NCBI GenBank assembly: GCA_018268255.1
Contig: JAFDWX010000005.1
Location: 372,001-436,000, forward strand
Length of the DNA: 64,000 nucleotides
Source: Armatimonadota bacterium
GTDB lineage: Bacteria; Armatimonadota; Fimbriimonadia; Fimbriimonadales; Fimbriimonadaceae
Reading direction: 5' to 3'
Positions 53,624-61,665 of the stretch are shown here, piece after piece (positions within the stretch are counted from its first letter, which is position 1; each line of letters opens with the position of its first letter). The notes beneath the pieces are model-generated. The model saw nothing but the letters and a program-made list of their open reading frames with translations. It did no database searches and was not told the origin of the DNA. A program made the position numbers and the translations under genes.

Positions 53624-54403
53624 TTATGACTGTTTGCGCTGGGCGATTTCGTCCAGGCTGATTTCTGGGAAGTAGCGTTGATAAAAGGCCTGTTCTTCGG
53701 GCATGAGCAACGCTGAGTTGGTCGCGGACGGAGTCGGTGCTGTTTCTTTGAACAGAACATGCGGCGGCTGCCGTTCGATCATCGCCGTGAGCAGTTGGCT
53801 CAGAGGCACCGAGTTTCCATCGAACTGGATGGATCCAGCTTGATTCAGGAGCGCGCGGGCAAAGGGAATTTGCGCCGGGGTGAGCTGGCCATTCTGAAGA
53901 TAGGCCGTCAGCCTGTCTTCTGTCTCGGCGGTGCGATGCACCCGCTCACTGAACTCGAACAGCGCCTTATAGTCGATCTCACCCAGTTCGCCTTCGAACT
54001 GGATTGCGTCCTCCGAGAAGAGCTGCGCTGAAGGCACTCTCGGCTTCTTGACGATACTGACCTCGCGGATTCGGGTCAAGTCTCTGCTCAACCCGAGAGA
54101 CAGCGCACGAGCACCCGAACGCTCAATGAGTTCATTCGCCTCTCGACTGAGCTGAATGAGTCCAAAAAGCTCCTCGCCTTCCGCACTCACCTGAGTGAGG
54201 TATCCGAGTTCCAAAGGCGAATCGGCGTGCTCGATAAGTACCGGCACGGGCTTTTTGAAGTTGATTTCCAGCCTTTTGAGATCGTCGGCCGTGACGGAGA
54301 CGCCCTTGTCGGCATAATCTCCGGATTCGAAAAGCTTGGCTCTTCGCAGGATCGTTTCCGAGCCGCCGACCTCGATGGGAGCTGGCAGATCGGATTCCTT
54401 CAT
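53624..54403 (-). CDS. Prohead protease (Mu gpI-like), possibly fused to a scaffold
   Basis: 259 residues. GVSVTADDLKRLEINF, VPVLIEHADSPLELGYL and ARALSLGLSRDL give a His (59) and a Ser (102) compatible with a U35/Mu I-like serine protease that matures capsids. Residues about 135-259, helical and acidic, could be the scaffold part released by self-cleavage. First gene of the module; the promoter at 54443-54473 lies 40 nt upstream. Confidence 0.72.
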   Translation of the reverse strand: MKESDLPAPIEVGGSETILRRAKLFESGDYADKGVSVTADDLKRLEINFKKPVPVLIEHADSPLELGYLTQVSAEGEELFGLIQLSREANELIERSGARALSLGLSRDLTRIREVSIVKKPRVPSAQLFSEDAIQFEGELGEIDYKALFEFSERVHRTAETEDRLTAYLQNGQLTPAQIPFARALLNQAGSIQFDGNSVPLSQLLTAMIERQPPHVLFKETAPTPSATNSALLMPEEQAFYQRYFPEISLDEIAQRKQS

Positions 54404-54442
54404 GTAGTTGAACCTCCTTGGTTTAGGATCAACTATTAAGGA

Positions 54443-54473
54443 AATATAGTAGACAAAAGTAAACTTATTTTGA
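54443..54473 (-). promoter_or_regulatory. 31-bp promoter block of the capsid module
   Basis: On the minus strand TCAAAATA and GTCTACTATATT are arranged as at 28547-28577; 26 of 31 positions agree. The -10 is TATATT, about 40 nt before the protease start. The rest of 54404-54494 has no gene. Confidence 0.55.
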
Positions 54474-54494
54474 CAGGCGGGAAGCTATTTTGCC

Positions 54495-54572
54495 GCCGCT
54501 TTGGCCCGAAGCCAAGCCCGATGATGGGACCCCGCCGCTTCGCGACGCCCATCATCTCGCCCCCAAAGCGGC
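54495..54572 (-). repeat. Structured repeat element, copy D
   Basis: Outer stem GCCGCTTTGG (54495-54504) pairs perfectly with CCAAAGCGGC (54563-54572); inner stem GATGATGGG (54520-54528) with CCCATCATC (54548-54556), loop 19 nt. On the minus strand the core reads GGGGGCGA, inner hairpin, then GGGCTTGGCTTCGGGC, corresponding to the GGGCAGA ... TGGCTTTGGGC blocks of copy B. Sits between the divergent capsid and rpsD promoters. Confidence 0.6.
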
Positions 54573-54626
54573 TCGGCCTTGGATCACAGCAGAATCCAGA
54601 CCATTACTTCCCCATCCCCACGAGAC

Positions 54627-54656
54627 TAGACTTCACCGGGCTCCACAAGGTATAAA
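54627..54656 (+). promoter_or_regulatory. Probable rpsD promoter
   Basis: TAGACT (54627-54632), 18 nt, TATAAA (54651-54656). It predicts a leader of about 105 nt before the rpsD start at 54770. No other promoter-like pair is evident between copy D and rpsD. Confidence 0.5.
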
Positions 54657-54716
54657 CTTTCGTTGGCTCGTCGGACCTCTGAGCGCGAAGTTGGCTGCTG
54701 GTCGCTCCTAGTCCTA

Positions 54717-54759
54717 GAACTTCCCCGTCGCGCCAAAAAATAGAACATTCTGGAAGTTC
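54717..54759 (+). promoter_or_regulatory. Inverted repeat in the rpsD leader, possible autoregulatory hairpin
   Basis: GAACTTCC (54717-54724) is perfectly complementary to GGAAGTTC (54752-54759). The second arm contains GGAAG, the only Shine-Dalgarno-like sequence before the rpsD start, 13 nt from ATG. Closing the stem would hide it. Ribosomal protein S4 is known to control its own mRNA in other bacteria; here the mechanism is inferred. Confidence 0.4.
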
Positions 54760-54769
54760 GTAAGAAAAC

Positions 54770-55378
54770 ATGGCAACTTACCGAGGAAGAAAAAACGATA
54801 TCTGCCGCAAAGTCGGCTTTAACATCTGGGGTCAGGCGAATTGCCCGAGCTCCAAGCGACCTTATCCTACCGGCCAACACGGCCCCAACCAGCGCGACCG
54901 CCGCACCTCAGAGTACGGTGAGCAGCTTTTGGCCAAACAGGTCATCCGCCGCTACTATCACATGCTGGAAAAGCAGTTCTACCGCACGTTCGGCCGCGCC
55001 CGACGCATGCACGGCGACACGTCGCTGAACTTTTTGCGATTGCTCGAACTCCGACTCGCCACAGCAGTATGGCGACTCGGCTACGCTAAGACGGTGTTCC
55101 AAGCTCGCCAGATGGTGGTCCACTGCCACATCTTGGTCAATGGCCAGATCGTGAACGTCCCGAGCTACACCTTGAAGGTGGGCGACGTTATCAGCGTCCG
55201 CGACCGAGACAGCAGCAAAGGCATCGCTCGAATGAACCACTACGAGGGGGCCCCGGTCCCTGCTTACATCGAAGTCGATGTCCCCGGCATGACCGGCAAA
55301 ATCATCGCTCTGCCCGAGCGAGAGGACTTCCCCAAGTTCTTCGAAGAGCAGAAAGTCGTCGAATTCTACGCTCGCTAA
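54770..55378 (+). CDS. rpsD: 30S ribosomal protein S4
   Basis: Primary assembly protein of the 30S body, bound to 16S rRNA. 202 residues, standard. Features: CRKVGFNIWG near the N-terminus, KRPYPTGQHGPNQRDRRTSEYGEQLLAKQ, then the S4 RNA-binding domain RLATAVWRLGYAKTVFQARQMVVHCHILVNGQIVNVPSYTLKVGD. Encoded alone, away from the usual rpsM-rpsK-rpoA cluster, as in Bacillus. Terminator at 55402-55433. Confidence 0.97.
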   Translation: MATYRGRKNDICRKVGFNIWGQANCPSSKRPYPTGQHGPNQRDRRTSEYGEQLLAKQVIRRYYHMLEKQFYRTFGRARRMHGDTSLNFLRLLELRLATAVWRLGYAKTVFQARQMVVHCHILVNGQIVNVPSYTLKVGDVISVRDRDSSKGIARMNHYEGAPVPAYIEVDVPGMTGKIIALPEREDFPKFFEEQKVVEFYAR

Positions 55379-55401
55379 TTCTCAAAGCGAGTTCGATCCA
55401 T

Positions 55402-55433
55402 CAGACTCCGGTTCGATATCGACCCGGAGTCTG
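55402..55433 (+). terminator. rpsD terminator
   Basis: CAGACTCCG pairs with CGGAGTCTG over 9 bp, loop of 14, then TTGTTTTT. It lies 23 nt past the rpsD stop. Confidence 0.85.
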
Positions 55434-55440
55434 TTGTTTT

Positions 55441-55578
55441 TCACTGCCGATTGGATTTCGCCCAACGGAACACGGCGAAAACGATCAGCGAGAACATAAA
55501 GCTCGCAAACTCGATCATGGGGTCGAACATATACTCGCCTATTCCGCAATTCATGCCAAATGACCCCGATAATTCCAC
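55441..55578 (-). CDS. Possible small membrane protein, 45 residues
   Basis: A GTG start at 55578 follows AGGGAGATC. The predicted peptide ends in a hydrophobic helix (EFASFMFSLIVFAVFRW) and a basic tail (AKSNRQ), a shape common in real single-span miniproteins. It overlaps nothing else in the 55379-55690 gap, but no homolog is known to me and codon statistics over 45 residues are weak. Confidence 0.3.
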   Translation of the reverse strand: MELSGSFGMNCGIGEYMFDPMIEFASFMFSLIVFAVFRWAKSNRQ

Positions 55579-55690
55579 GATCTCCCTAAAATCGATTAGA
55601 AGTGCGGAACCACGCGGAGCAGTCTTGACCTAGAAATATAAACTTGTGTTGCATATGCCACCGTTCGCGCCCATCCTCGGGTAAGAGATC

Positions 55691-56692
55691 ATGAAAAGTA
55701 GAACCATCGGAAACACATCAATTGGTGCCATTGGACTTGGCTGCATGGGCATGTCCTGGGCTTACGGAGCACCCAACAACGAGGAAAGCCATCGTGTTTT
55801 GGAGCGCGCTCTGGAACTCGGTGTTAATCACTGGGATACCGCCGACCTTTACGGTGCTGGAGCCAATGAAGTACTCCTTGCCCCCATCCTCGCCAAGCAT
55901 CGCGACAAGGTGTTTCTGGCCACAAAATTCGGCAATGTCTACGACCGATCCCTGACTAGCCACCAAGACCTGGTAGAGCAAAACGCCGGGTGGATCGTGG
56001 ACGGAACCCCTCGCTACCTGCGAGCCCGTTGCGAAGACAGCCTCAGGCGACTTGGCGTGGACGCTATCGACTTGTACTATCAGCACAGGGTGGATCCACG
56101 CGTTCCCATCGAAGAAACGTGGGGCGAGATGAAGAGGCTCGTTGAAGAAGGCAAAGTGCGCAACCTCGGGATCAGTGAGGCATCCGCCGAATCCCTGCGA
56201 AAGGCTCACGCCGTCCATCCCGTCGCGGCCATCCAGAGCGAGTACAGCCTGTGGACGCGCGATCCCGAGGCGGAAATCCTACCGACCTGTCGTGAACTCG
56301 GCATCAAGTTCGTCGCCTATTCGCCATTGGGGCGTGGCTTTCTGACCGGCACGATTCAGTCTGTGGACGATTTGCCCCAAGAGGATTGGCGGCGGTCCAA
56401 CCCGCGTTTCCAGGAGGAAGCCCTTGCCGAAAATCTTCGCATTGCGGACAAAGTCAAGGAGGTTGCCGCGAGGCACGGTGCGAGCCCAGCTCAGGTGGCC
56501 CTCGCTTGGCTTTTGGCGGAGGGGGAATATATTGTTCCGATTCCTGGCACCAAGCGTGTGAAATACCTTGAGGACAACGCCGGAGCGGCTTCGGTCGAGC
56601 TCTCGTCCGACGACATTGCCATGTTGAACTCCATCCAACCACCGGTGGGCACGCGCTACCCCGAAGCCATGATGGGCACCTTGAACCGCTAA
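55691..56692 (+). CDS. Aldo/keto reductase
   Basis: 333-residue NADPH-dependent oxidoreductase of the TIM-barrel AKR superfamily, in the AKR13-like group. Catalytic tetrad: Asp in HWDTADLYG with Tyr in the same block, Lys in FLATKFGNV, His in YYQHRVDP. GLGCMGMSWAYG at the N-terminus and the cofactor-binding C-terminal VPIPGTKRVKYLEDNAGAA agree. Substrate open. A short leader with GGTAAGAGATC precedes the ATG; terminator at 56708-56748. Confidence 0.93.
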   Translation: MKSRTIGNTSIGAIGLGCMGMSWAYGAPNNEESHRVLERALELGVNHWDTADLYGAGANEVLLAPILAKHRDKVFLATKFGNVYDRSLTSHQDLVEQNAGWIVDGTPRYLRARCEDSLRRLGVDAIDLYYQHRVDPRVPIEETWGEMKRLVEEGKVRNLGISEASAESLRKAHAVHPVAAIQSEYSLWTRDPEAEILPTCRELGIKFVAYSPLGRGFLTGTIQSVDDLPQEDWRRSNPRFQEEALAENLRIADKVKEVAARHGASPAQVALAWLLAEGEYIVPIPGTKRVKYLEDNAGAASVELSSDDIAMLNSIQPPVGTRYPEAMMGTLNR

Positions 56693-56707
56693 ACTGCAGC
56701 GACCTGA

Positions 56708-56748
56708 TCGAATGGCCAATGCCAAGCTCCAAGGCACTGGCCATTCGA
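56708..56748 (+). terminator. Terminator after the aldo/keto reductase gene
   Basis: TCGAATGGCCA and TGGCCATTCGA form a perfect 11-bp stem around a 19-nt loop that can fold further (GCC/GGC), followed by CATTTCTTTT. Confidence 0.75.
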
Positions 56749-56806
56749 CATTTCTTTTGTGGCACACGCCAAATTCACGCTTCCTCAAGCTCCCTCCAAA
56801 GAACGC

Positions 56807-57322
56807 CTACAAGAGGAAAGTAAGGTCGAGCTTCCGCCCGGTTTCAAGGTAGCGGATCCACCGCGTGACCTGTACCAGAGCCACAGCCGTGAACAACATA
56901 GAAAGGAATAGGTAATGAGGGCCAAACACGAATGCTGCGAAAAAATCAAGTTGCCGACGCAGAAGGAAGGGACCCGCAAAGTTGCGACCCCGTGACATAG
57001 CGGTGGTAGGAAGCACAACACACAGCGAGGAGACCATGTAGGGCACAACTCTGAATGTGCCGAGACTCCGCGCGAATGCGCCCGAGAGTGGGATCGCTAC
57101 AATAGCGAGAAACAACACCCACTTCGACCAAGTCAACCGGAACGTCTGATACGGTTCTCCGCCAATCCCCGTCCATTGTGAGGATTGGCACCAGGTCCAT
57201 GATCCTCCCAAAAGCAAGGCGTACAACGCGACCAGAAAATATCTCTGTGCATCCCAACATACATATCCAACTAGGAATAAGACAACCGCAAGACCAGTTT
57301 CACGCCATTGACGCTTAACCAT
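56807..57322 (-). CDS. Hypothetical polytopic membrane protein
   Basis: 171 residues with about four hydrophobic segments (GLAVVLFLVGYVCW, YFLVALYALLLGG, WVLFLAIVAIPLSG, FLSMLFTAVALVQV). No motif recognised. It lies downstream of element copy C, in the 57459-57322 order on the minus strand, with no clear ribosome-binding site; could be a small orphan membrane protein. Confidence 0.55.
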   Translation of the reverse strand: MVKRQWRETGLAVVLFLVGYVCWDAQRYFLVALYALLLGGSWTWCQSSQWTGIGGEPYQTFRLTWSKWVLFLAIVAIPLSGAFARSLGTFRVVPYMVSSLCVVLPTTAMSRGRNFAGPFLLRRQLDFFAAFVFGPHYLFLSMLFTAVALVQVTRWIRYLETGRKLDLTFLL

Positions 57323-57390
57323 TTAGAGTCATTGAACATGATACAACGGGTCTGTTTGACCCGCCCCATCACCACCCAGCTCGTGCCCGG

Positions 57391-57458
57391 TCGCCGGTTT
57401 GGGCAGGGCTGAGGGCCAGCGGTCCGAAGCCAGGGCGCGGCCTTGGGCAAACCGGCGA
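57391..57458 (+). repeat. Structured repeat element, copy C
   Basis: Outer stem TCGCCGGTTT (57391-57400) pairs perfectly with AAACCGGCGA (57449-57458). Core: GGGCAGGGCTGAGGGCC, loop AGC, GGTCC, then GAAGCCAGGGCGCGGC and CTTGGGC. The core differs from copy A at only a few positions, while the 10-bp outer stem is unrelated yet paired. Lies 11 nt past the permease stop and is antisense to it. Confidence 0.7.
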
Positions 57459-57469
57459 ACGGCAAACAG

Positions 57470-59212
57470 TTACCGCCCGCCGAGTCCACTCAACGTAACG
57501 CCTTCGATAAAGTACCGTTGGGCCAAGAAGAACAGCAACACGACCGGAATGATCGACATCGTCGTGAACGCCATCAAAAGCCCAGGCTCGCCGCCCCGCG
57601 ACGAGTTATAGAGCTGAACGGCGTACGCCACCGGCATCTTGTCCGGCGACGAGATGAAAATCAGCGGACCAAAGAAGTTGTTCCAGGCACCCATGGCCGT
57701 AAAGATCGAGATGGCCGCCAACGCAGGCTTGATCTGCGGAACCATCACGCTCCACAGCGTGCCCAAATAGGTGCAGCCGTCGATCTTGGCTGCATCCTCA
57801 AGTTCCATTGGAATGCTTCCGAAGAACTGGCGAAGCAGGAACACATTGAAAGCACCCGCAAAAAAGCTGGGCACCCATAACGGATACAGCGTATCGATCC
57901 AGCCCAATGTCCTAAAAACTAGGAATCCCGGCAGCATCGTCACCGCACCCGGCAGCATCATGGTCGAAAGAAGCACCAAGAACAAGAAGTTTTGACCATA
58001 AAACTGCATCCGGGAGAATGCGTAGGCAACTAGCGTACAACTCACCACCGTGCCGATCACAGACATCACGACAAGAATCATCGTGTTCTTGAGATAGACC
58101 AGGCCCTTCTGAGTATCCGGTGGAAGATAGTCTAGGGCATCGGTGAAGTTTTGCCACCGCAATCCCACCTTGCGGACGTTCTCAACATCCTTGGCAAGGG
58201 CCGTGTAGACCGTCCCTTTGAGGTCGGGCGGTGACTGGATTAGCACCTTGCGGCTGCCATCCTCCATCTCCTTGATCGCGATGCCTTTGACAGGTTTGCT
58301 GTTGTAGGTTCCCGTTACTTCCGGAACTTCCTTGGGCACCTGTTTGAGCTCGATCGGAAACGCCTCAAACGTGGTCCCCCGCATCGCCATCGGCTTGTTG
58401 ATATCGATTCGAACACGTCCGTCCGGAAGTTTCGCGATGATCGATCCCTCGACCACGCTGTTCTGGAATTTGCCCTGGAAGTTCGGCTCGTCCGGGTCCT
58501 CGTACTTGTCCATCACCGTGATGTAGGGAGTCCAGTGCAGGGCAGTCGCGTTAGCGATATCCTTGTCTTCCTTGAAACTGGTCACCACGAGCCAAGCGAA
58601 CGGAACGCCAAAAATCAGCGATCCGATGAGAAGCGCTGCATGGCTCGCCACGGTCTTTCCGTAGCCCCGGCTGGTGGTTTTTCGGCTAATCCAGGCCATT
58701 GCCGCAAGGGTAGCAATGGCAAGAGCCACGATGCCCAACGCCACGTTCAGGCTCATGGGGATTCCACCCCGAAACACGCTCACGGTGCCTGGCTGCTGCG
58801 CGGTCAGCCACCAAAAGTATGCACAAAGCACGAGCCAAATCGGGACGCCGATTAGCTTCTTACGTTGCTCCTCGGAGGTGATGGCCGTAAACGTTTGAAA
58901 TGCCCGCAGAATGGCAAATCCGGCACAAGCGACCGCAGCCCAGCCGGACCAAGGCATCAAGACCCACACAAGAGGAAACCTCGCGCCAGCAGCATCGACG
59001 GTTCGCCCCAATTCCTTGGGGATGAGCGCACCCAAAAGCAGCAGGGCACCGGCTCCGAGCCCGTTCAACACCATGCCGCGCTGCAAATCGGACAGATTGA
59101 CGCCCGGAGACTTGAAGAGGTACCGAAACGTGGCCGACGCTGCCTTGAACGTAAGCACCCATCCGACCCATGTCGCCAGTGTGCCAAGGATGTACAAAAG
59201 TTCCGGTGTCAA
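57470..59212 (-). CDS. Sugar ABC transporter permease, MalG type, with long N-terminal extension
   Basis: About 580 residues from TTG 59212, which overlaps the stop of the previous gene (TTGA) with GGAGGG just upstream. The last about 240 residues are a typical MalG permease: ILVVMSVIGTVVSCTLVAYAFSRMQFYGQ, the EAA loop ELEDAAKIDGCTYLGTLWSVMVPQIKPAL. The first about 340 residues, absent from normal MalG (about 280), add five or six hydrophobic helices and an outside domain rich in Pro/Lys (about 230-340). It works with the fused permease upstream; the ATPase subunit is not in the window. Confidence 0.85.
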   Translation of the reverse strand: MTPELLYILGTLATWVGWVLTFKAASATFRYLFKSPGVNLSDLQRGMVLNGLGAGALLLLGALIPKELGRTVDAAGARFPLVWVLMPWSGWAAVACAGFAILRAFQTFTAITSEEQRKKLIGVPIWLVLCAYFWWLTAQQPGTVSVFRGGIPMSLNVALGIVALAIATLAAMAWISRKTTSRGYGKTVASHAALLIGSLIFGVPFAWLVVTSFKEDKDIANATALHWTPYITVMDKYEDPDEPNFQGKFQNSVVEGSIIAKLPDGRVRIDINKPMAMRGTTFEAFPIELKQVPKEVPEVTGTYNSKPVKGIAIKEMEDGSRKVLIQSPPDLKGTVYTALAKDVENVRKVGLRWQNFTDALDYLPPDTQKGLVYLKNTMILVVMSVIGTVVSCTLVAYAFSRMQFYGQNFLFLVLLSTMMLPGAVTMLPGFLVFRTLGWIDTLYPLWVPSFFAGAFNVFLLRQFFGSIPMELEDAAKIDGCTYLGTLWSVMVPQIKPALAAISIFTAMGAWNNFFGPLIFISSPDKMPVAYAVQLYNSSRGGEPGLLMAFTTMSIIPVVLLFFLAQRYFIEGVTLSGLGGR

Positions 59213-61650
59213 AGCTTGCCCTCCGTATGCACCCATTTCTTAGCCAGAAGCAATTGGGTTGCCGTCAGCGCCAAAGCGATGAAGAAAATCACCCAAGCGA
59301 GCGCCGAAGCATAGCCCATCTTGAAATAGGCAAATCCGTTTCGAAAGAGGTGGTAGACCGGAGTGAGAAGCGAATCCGATGGACCAGCTCCATTACCTCC
59401 CGTAATCACATAAGCCACCTCAAATGTCTGAAGCGATCCGATAAGGCCCATCACCGTGTTAAAAAATATGAGCGGGGTTAGCTGAGGCAGCGTGATGTTC
59501 CAAAACGCTTGTCGCGGATTGGCTCCATCGATATTTGCTGCCTCGTAGAGCGTCGTGGGGATCGACTTCAGGCCAGCGAGCCACAAGATCATTCCTCCCC
59601 CTGCGCCCCACAAGCCCATGAGCAGGATGGACGGCTTTGCCCATTGCTCCACGCTGAGCCATCCTGGTGGAGGCGTCCCAAACCAGGCCTGGATCGTCGA
59701 ATGCCAAATGCCGTTGATGAGTCCCCGGTTCGGGTCAGCATTGAGGATGAAAATCCAAAGAACCGCAGTGGCCACCGTCGGCACGATCGAGGGCAGATAG
59801 AACGCCGTGCGGTAATACCGCATTCCTCGTACTGCTTGGTTCAGAAGCAAGGCTATCGCCAACCCCGTGATCAGTCCGAGCGGAATCCCAATGCCCCCCA
59901 GATACAGCACGTTCAAAAAGGCCTTCTTCAGGAGACCTTGTTCGTCGTGGAAGAGCTCTTGATAATTCTTGACGCCCACCCATCGGGCGTCGCTCAGCAC
60001 GTTGTATTGCGTAAAGCTGAAAAACAGAGATGCAAGCATCGGGCCCAAGGTGAACACGAAGAAGCCCACCAGCCAAGGCGTCAGGAACAAGTACGCCCAC
60101 CTGGCCTCCGTGCGACCCAGAAGGCCGATCCTTTGGCGCTTGTACCCCGCTACAAACAAGACGATCCCAATGACTGCACCCATTGTTCCGATGATTGCCG
60201 GAACCTTCAAATCAACAACCGGGTACTTGTCTGCACTGTAAATCTCGTCGAGTTCTCGATTGACGACGTCCTGACCTTGCTTGAGCGCATCCTTCGGGCT
60301 CAGGTTTTTAAGGCAGGCGAATTCGATCGCGCGGACGTGTTGATCCCACAGCATCTGTGCCACTGGGGTCGCGGGCCGAATCCTGGCGAAGGGCATCATG
60401 CTGACATGGGTGCGGAGTGCATCGGCAAACCGGGGATCCTTCGGCGCAAAGTCATTGAGGTTCATCTCGTTAAATGACTTGCGCGCCATGATCTTTGGAA
60501 CCAGAATGCGTCCTCGACGGGCCTCCCAACTCCGCTGCGCCGCCATTGCGATTCGGTAACCATCTTCGGAGGCCACGTACTTCATGAACTCCCAGGCACC
60601 CTCGACGTTGCGAGCACCCGCCGGAATCGCATAGCTAAAACCGCCGATCCACGTGATGAACTGGTCCTTTTCATCCTTGAAGCGGCCTCGTTTGTAGTAC
60701 CGATCATCGGGTACAGGTGCCGGCACAGTTTTGAACTCAAGATTGGGACCGTACCGAGCCAAGCTCGAGATAATCCAGTCTCCATCGATCTTCATGGCGA
60801 CGTTGCCGATGATGAAAGGATCGTCAGCATTTCCACGCTGTGCCGACTGAAACTTCTGTGCCTCGGCATAGCCTCCCAAGATGTCGTATCCCGCGATCAT
60901 GAACTTGAGGGCTTCTTCGGCGGGTTCGGAATACAGCGTGCACGTTCGCCCATCTGGGGTTAGAAAGCTGGAGTTGTTCTGGAAGGCGTACAGGTAGAGC
61001 CACGAGTTACCGTAATTGGGTATGAAGCCCGCTCTCTCCAGTGTCCCATCCTTGCGAAATTTGGTCAGGACCTTGCTATAGGCCAGTACTTCACTCCAAG
61101 TTCTCGGAGGACGGTCGGGATCGAGTCCCGCGGCTCGCAGTTTGTCCGCATTTTCAGCGAAGACTTTCGTGTTGTAATACAGCACGCGGTCATCCGATCC
61201 GTCGGGAATGGCGTAGACCTTGCCCCCGTACGATGCTTCGTTCCAAGGCGCGGGATAGTACTTGTCCGGTGTCGGCGTCGAGGGATCGGTCGGTGCATCT
61301 CGCGCGATGAGGTCGTCGAGCGCGCGAAATGCCCCTCGGCTTGCCCAGTCCGAAACCGTAAAGCGATCTTGATAGATGACGTCTGGTGGAACTCTGCCAA
61401 CGATGGCCGTCATCAACTTCTGCGGGTCCATCGCGCCCGCGCCCATGCTCAGAACCTTCACGCGGTACTGCGGGAATTTCTTCTCGAACGCTCGAATGCG
61501 CGCTTCATCGCCCTTCGTGTCAGGACCGAGCCCCACGCCCCAAACTACAATGTTCTGACGCTCTGGTGCGGTCCATCCCACACTCATTGAACCTAAAAGG
61601 AGAGGCAACAGGAGGAGCCACCGACAACATCGTCTCGCCATCGAATGCAT
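59209..61650 (-). CDS. Fusion of sugar-binding protein and MalF-type ABC permease
   Basis: 813 residues from ATG 61650 (AGGAAG upstream); a longer frame would include the operator. A signal or anchor helix (WLLLLPLLLGSMSVGW) leads to an extracellular solute-binding protein of the sugar class (residues about 20-500: NIVVWGVGLGPDTKGDEARIRAFEKKFPQYRVKVLS, DVIYQDRFTVSDWASRGAF). A membrane helix joins it to a MalF-like permease (about 530-813), with EAA loop YEAANIDGANPRQAFWNITLPQLTPL. A tethered binding protein would deliver substrate straight to its own channel. The operon promoter has the TGTGAAT operator. Confidence 0.87.
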   Translation of the reverse strand: MHSMARRCCRWLLLLPLLLGSMSVGWTAPERQNIVVWGVGLGPDTKGDEARIRAFEKKFPQYRVKVLSMGAGAMDPQKLMTAIVGRVPPDVIYQDRFTVSDWASRGAFRALDDLIARDAPTDPSTPTPDKYYPAPWNEASYGGKVYAIPDGSDDRVLYYNTKVFAENADKLRAAGLDPDRPPRTWSEVLAYSKVLTKFRKDGTLERAGFIPNYGNSWLYLYAFQNNSSFLTPDGRTCTLYSEPAEEALKFMIAGYDILGGYAEAQKFQSAQRGNADDPFIIGNVAMKIDGDWIISSLARYGPNLEFKTVPAPVPDDRYYKRGRFKDEKDQFITWIGGFSYAIPAGARNVEGAWEFMKYVASEDGYRIAMAAQRSWEARRGRILVPKIMARKSFNEMNLNDFAPKDPRFADALRTHVSMMPFARIRPATPVAQMLWDQHVRAIEFACLKNLSPKDALKQGQDVVNRELDEIYSADKYPVVDLKVPAIIGTMGAVIGIVLFVAGYKRQRIGLLGRTEARWAYLFLTPWLVGFFVFTLGPMLASLFFSFTQYNVLSDARWVGVKNYQELFHDEQGLLKKAFLNVLYLGGIGIPLGLITGLAIALLLNQAVRGMRYYRTAFYLPSIVPTVATAVLWIFILNADPNRGLINGIWHSTIQAWFGTPPPGWLSVEQWAKPSILLMGLWGAGGGMILWLAGLKSIPTTLYEAANIDGANPRQAFWNITLPQLTPLIFFNTVMGLIGSLQTFEVAYVITGGNGAGPSDSLLTPVYHLFRNGFAYFKMGYASALAWVIFFIALALTATQLLLAKKWVHTEGKL

Positions 61651-61665
61651 TCTACTTCCTAGATT

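Noticed and set aside
55391-55433. GGTTCGA in the rpsD 3' region suggesting a tRNA
   Set aside because: No acceptor or anticodon stem fits; the sequence is the loop of a terminator hairpin.
46789-57458. Structured repeats read as integron attC sites
   Set aside because: No RYYYAAC/GTTRRRY boxes at the stem ends, no integrase, and copies are not arranged as cassettes.
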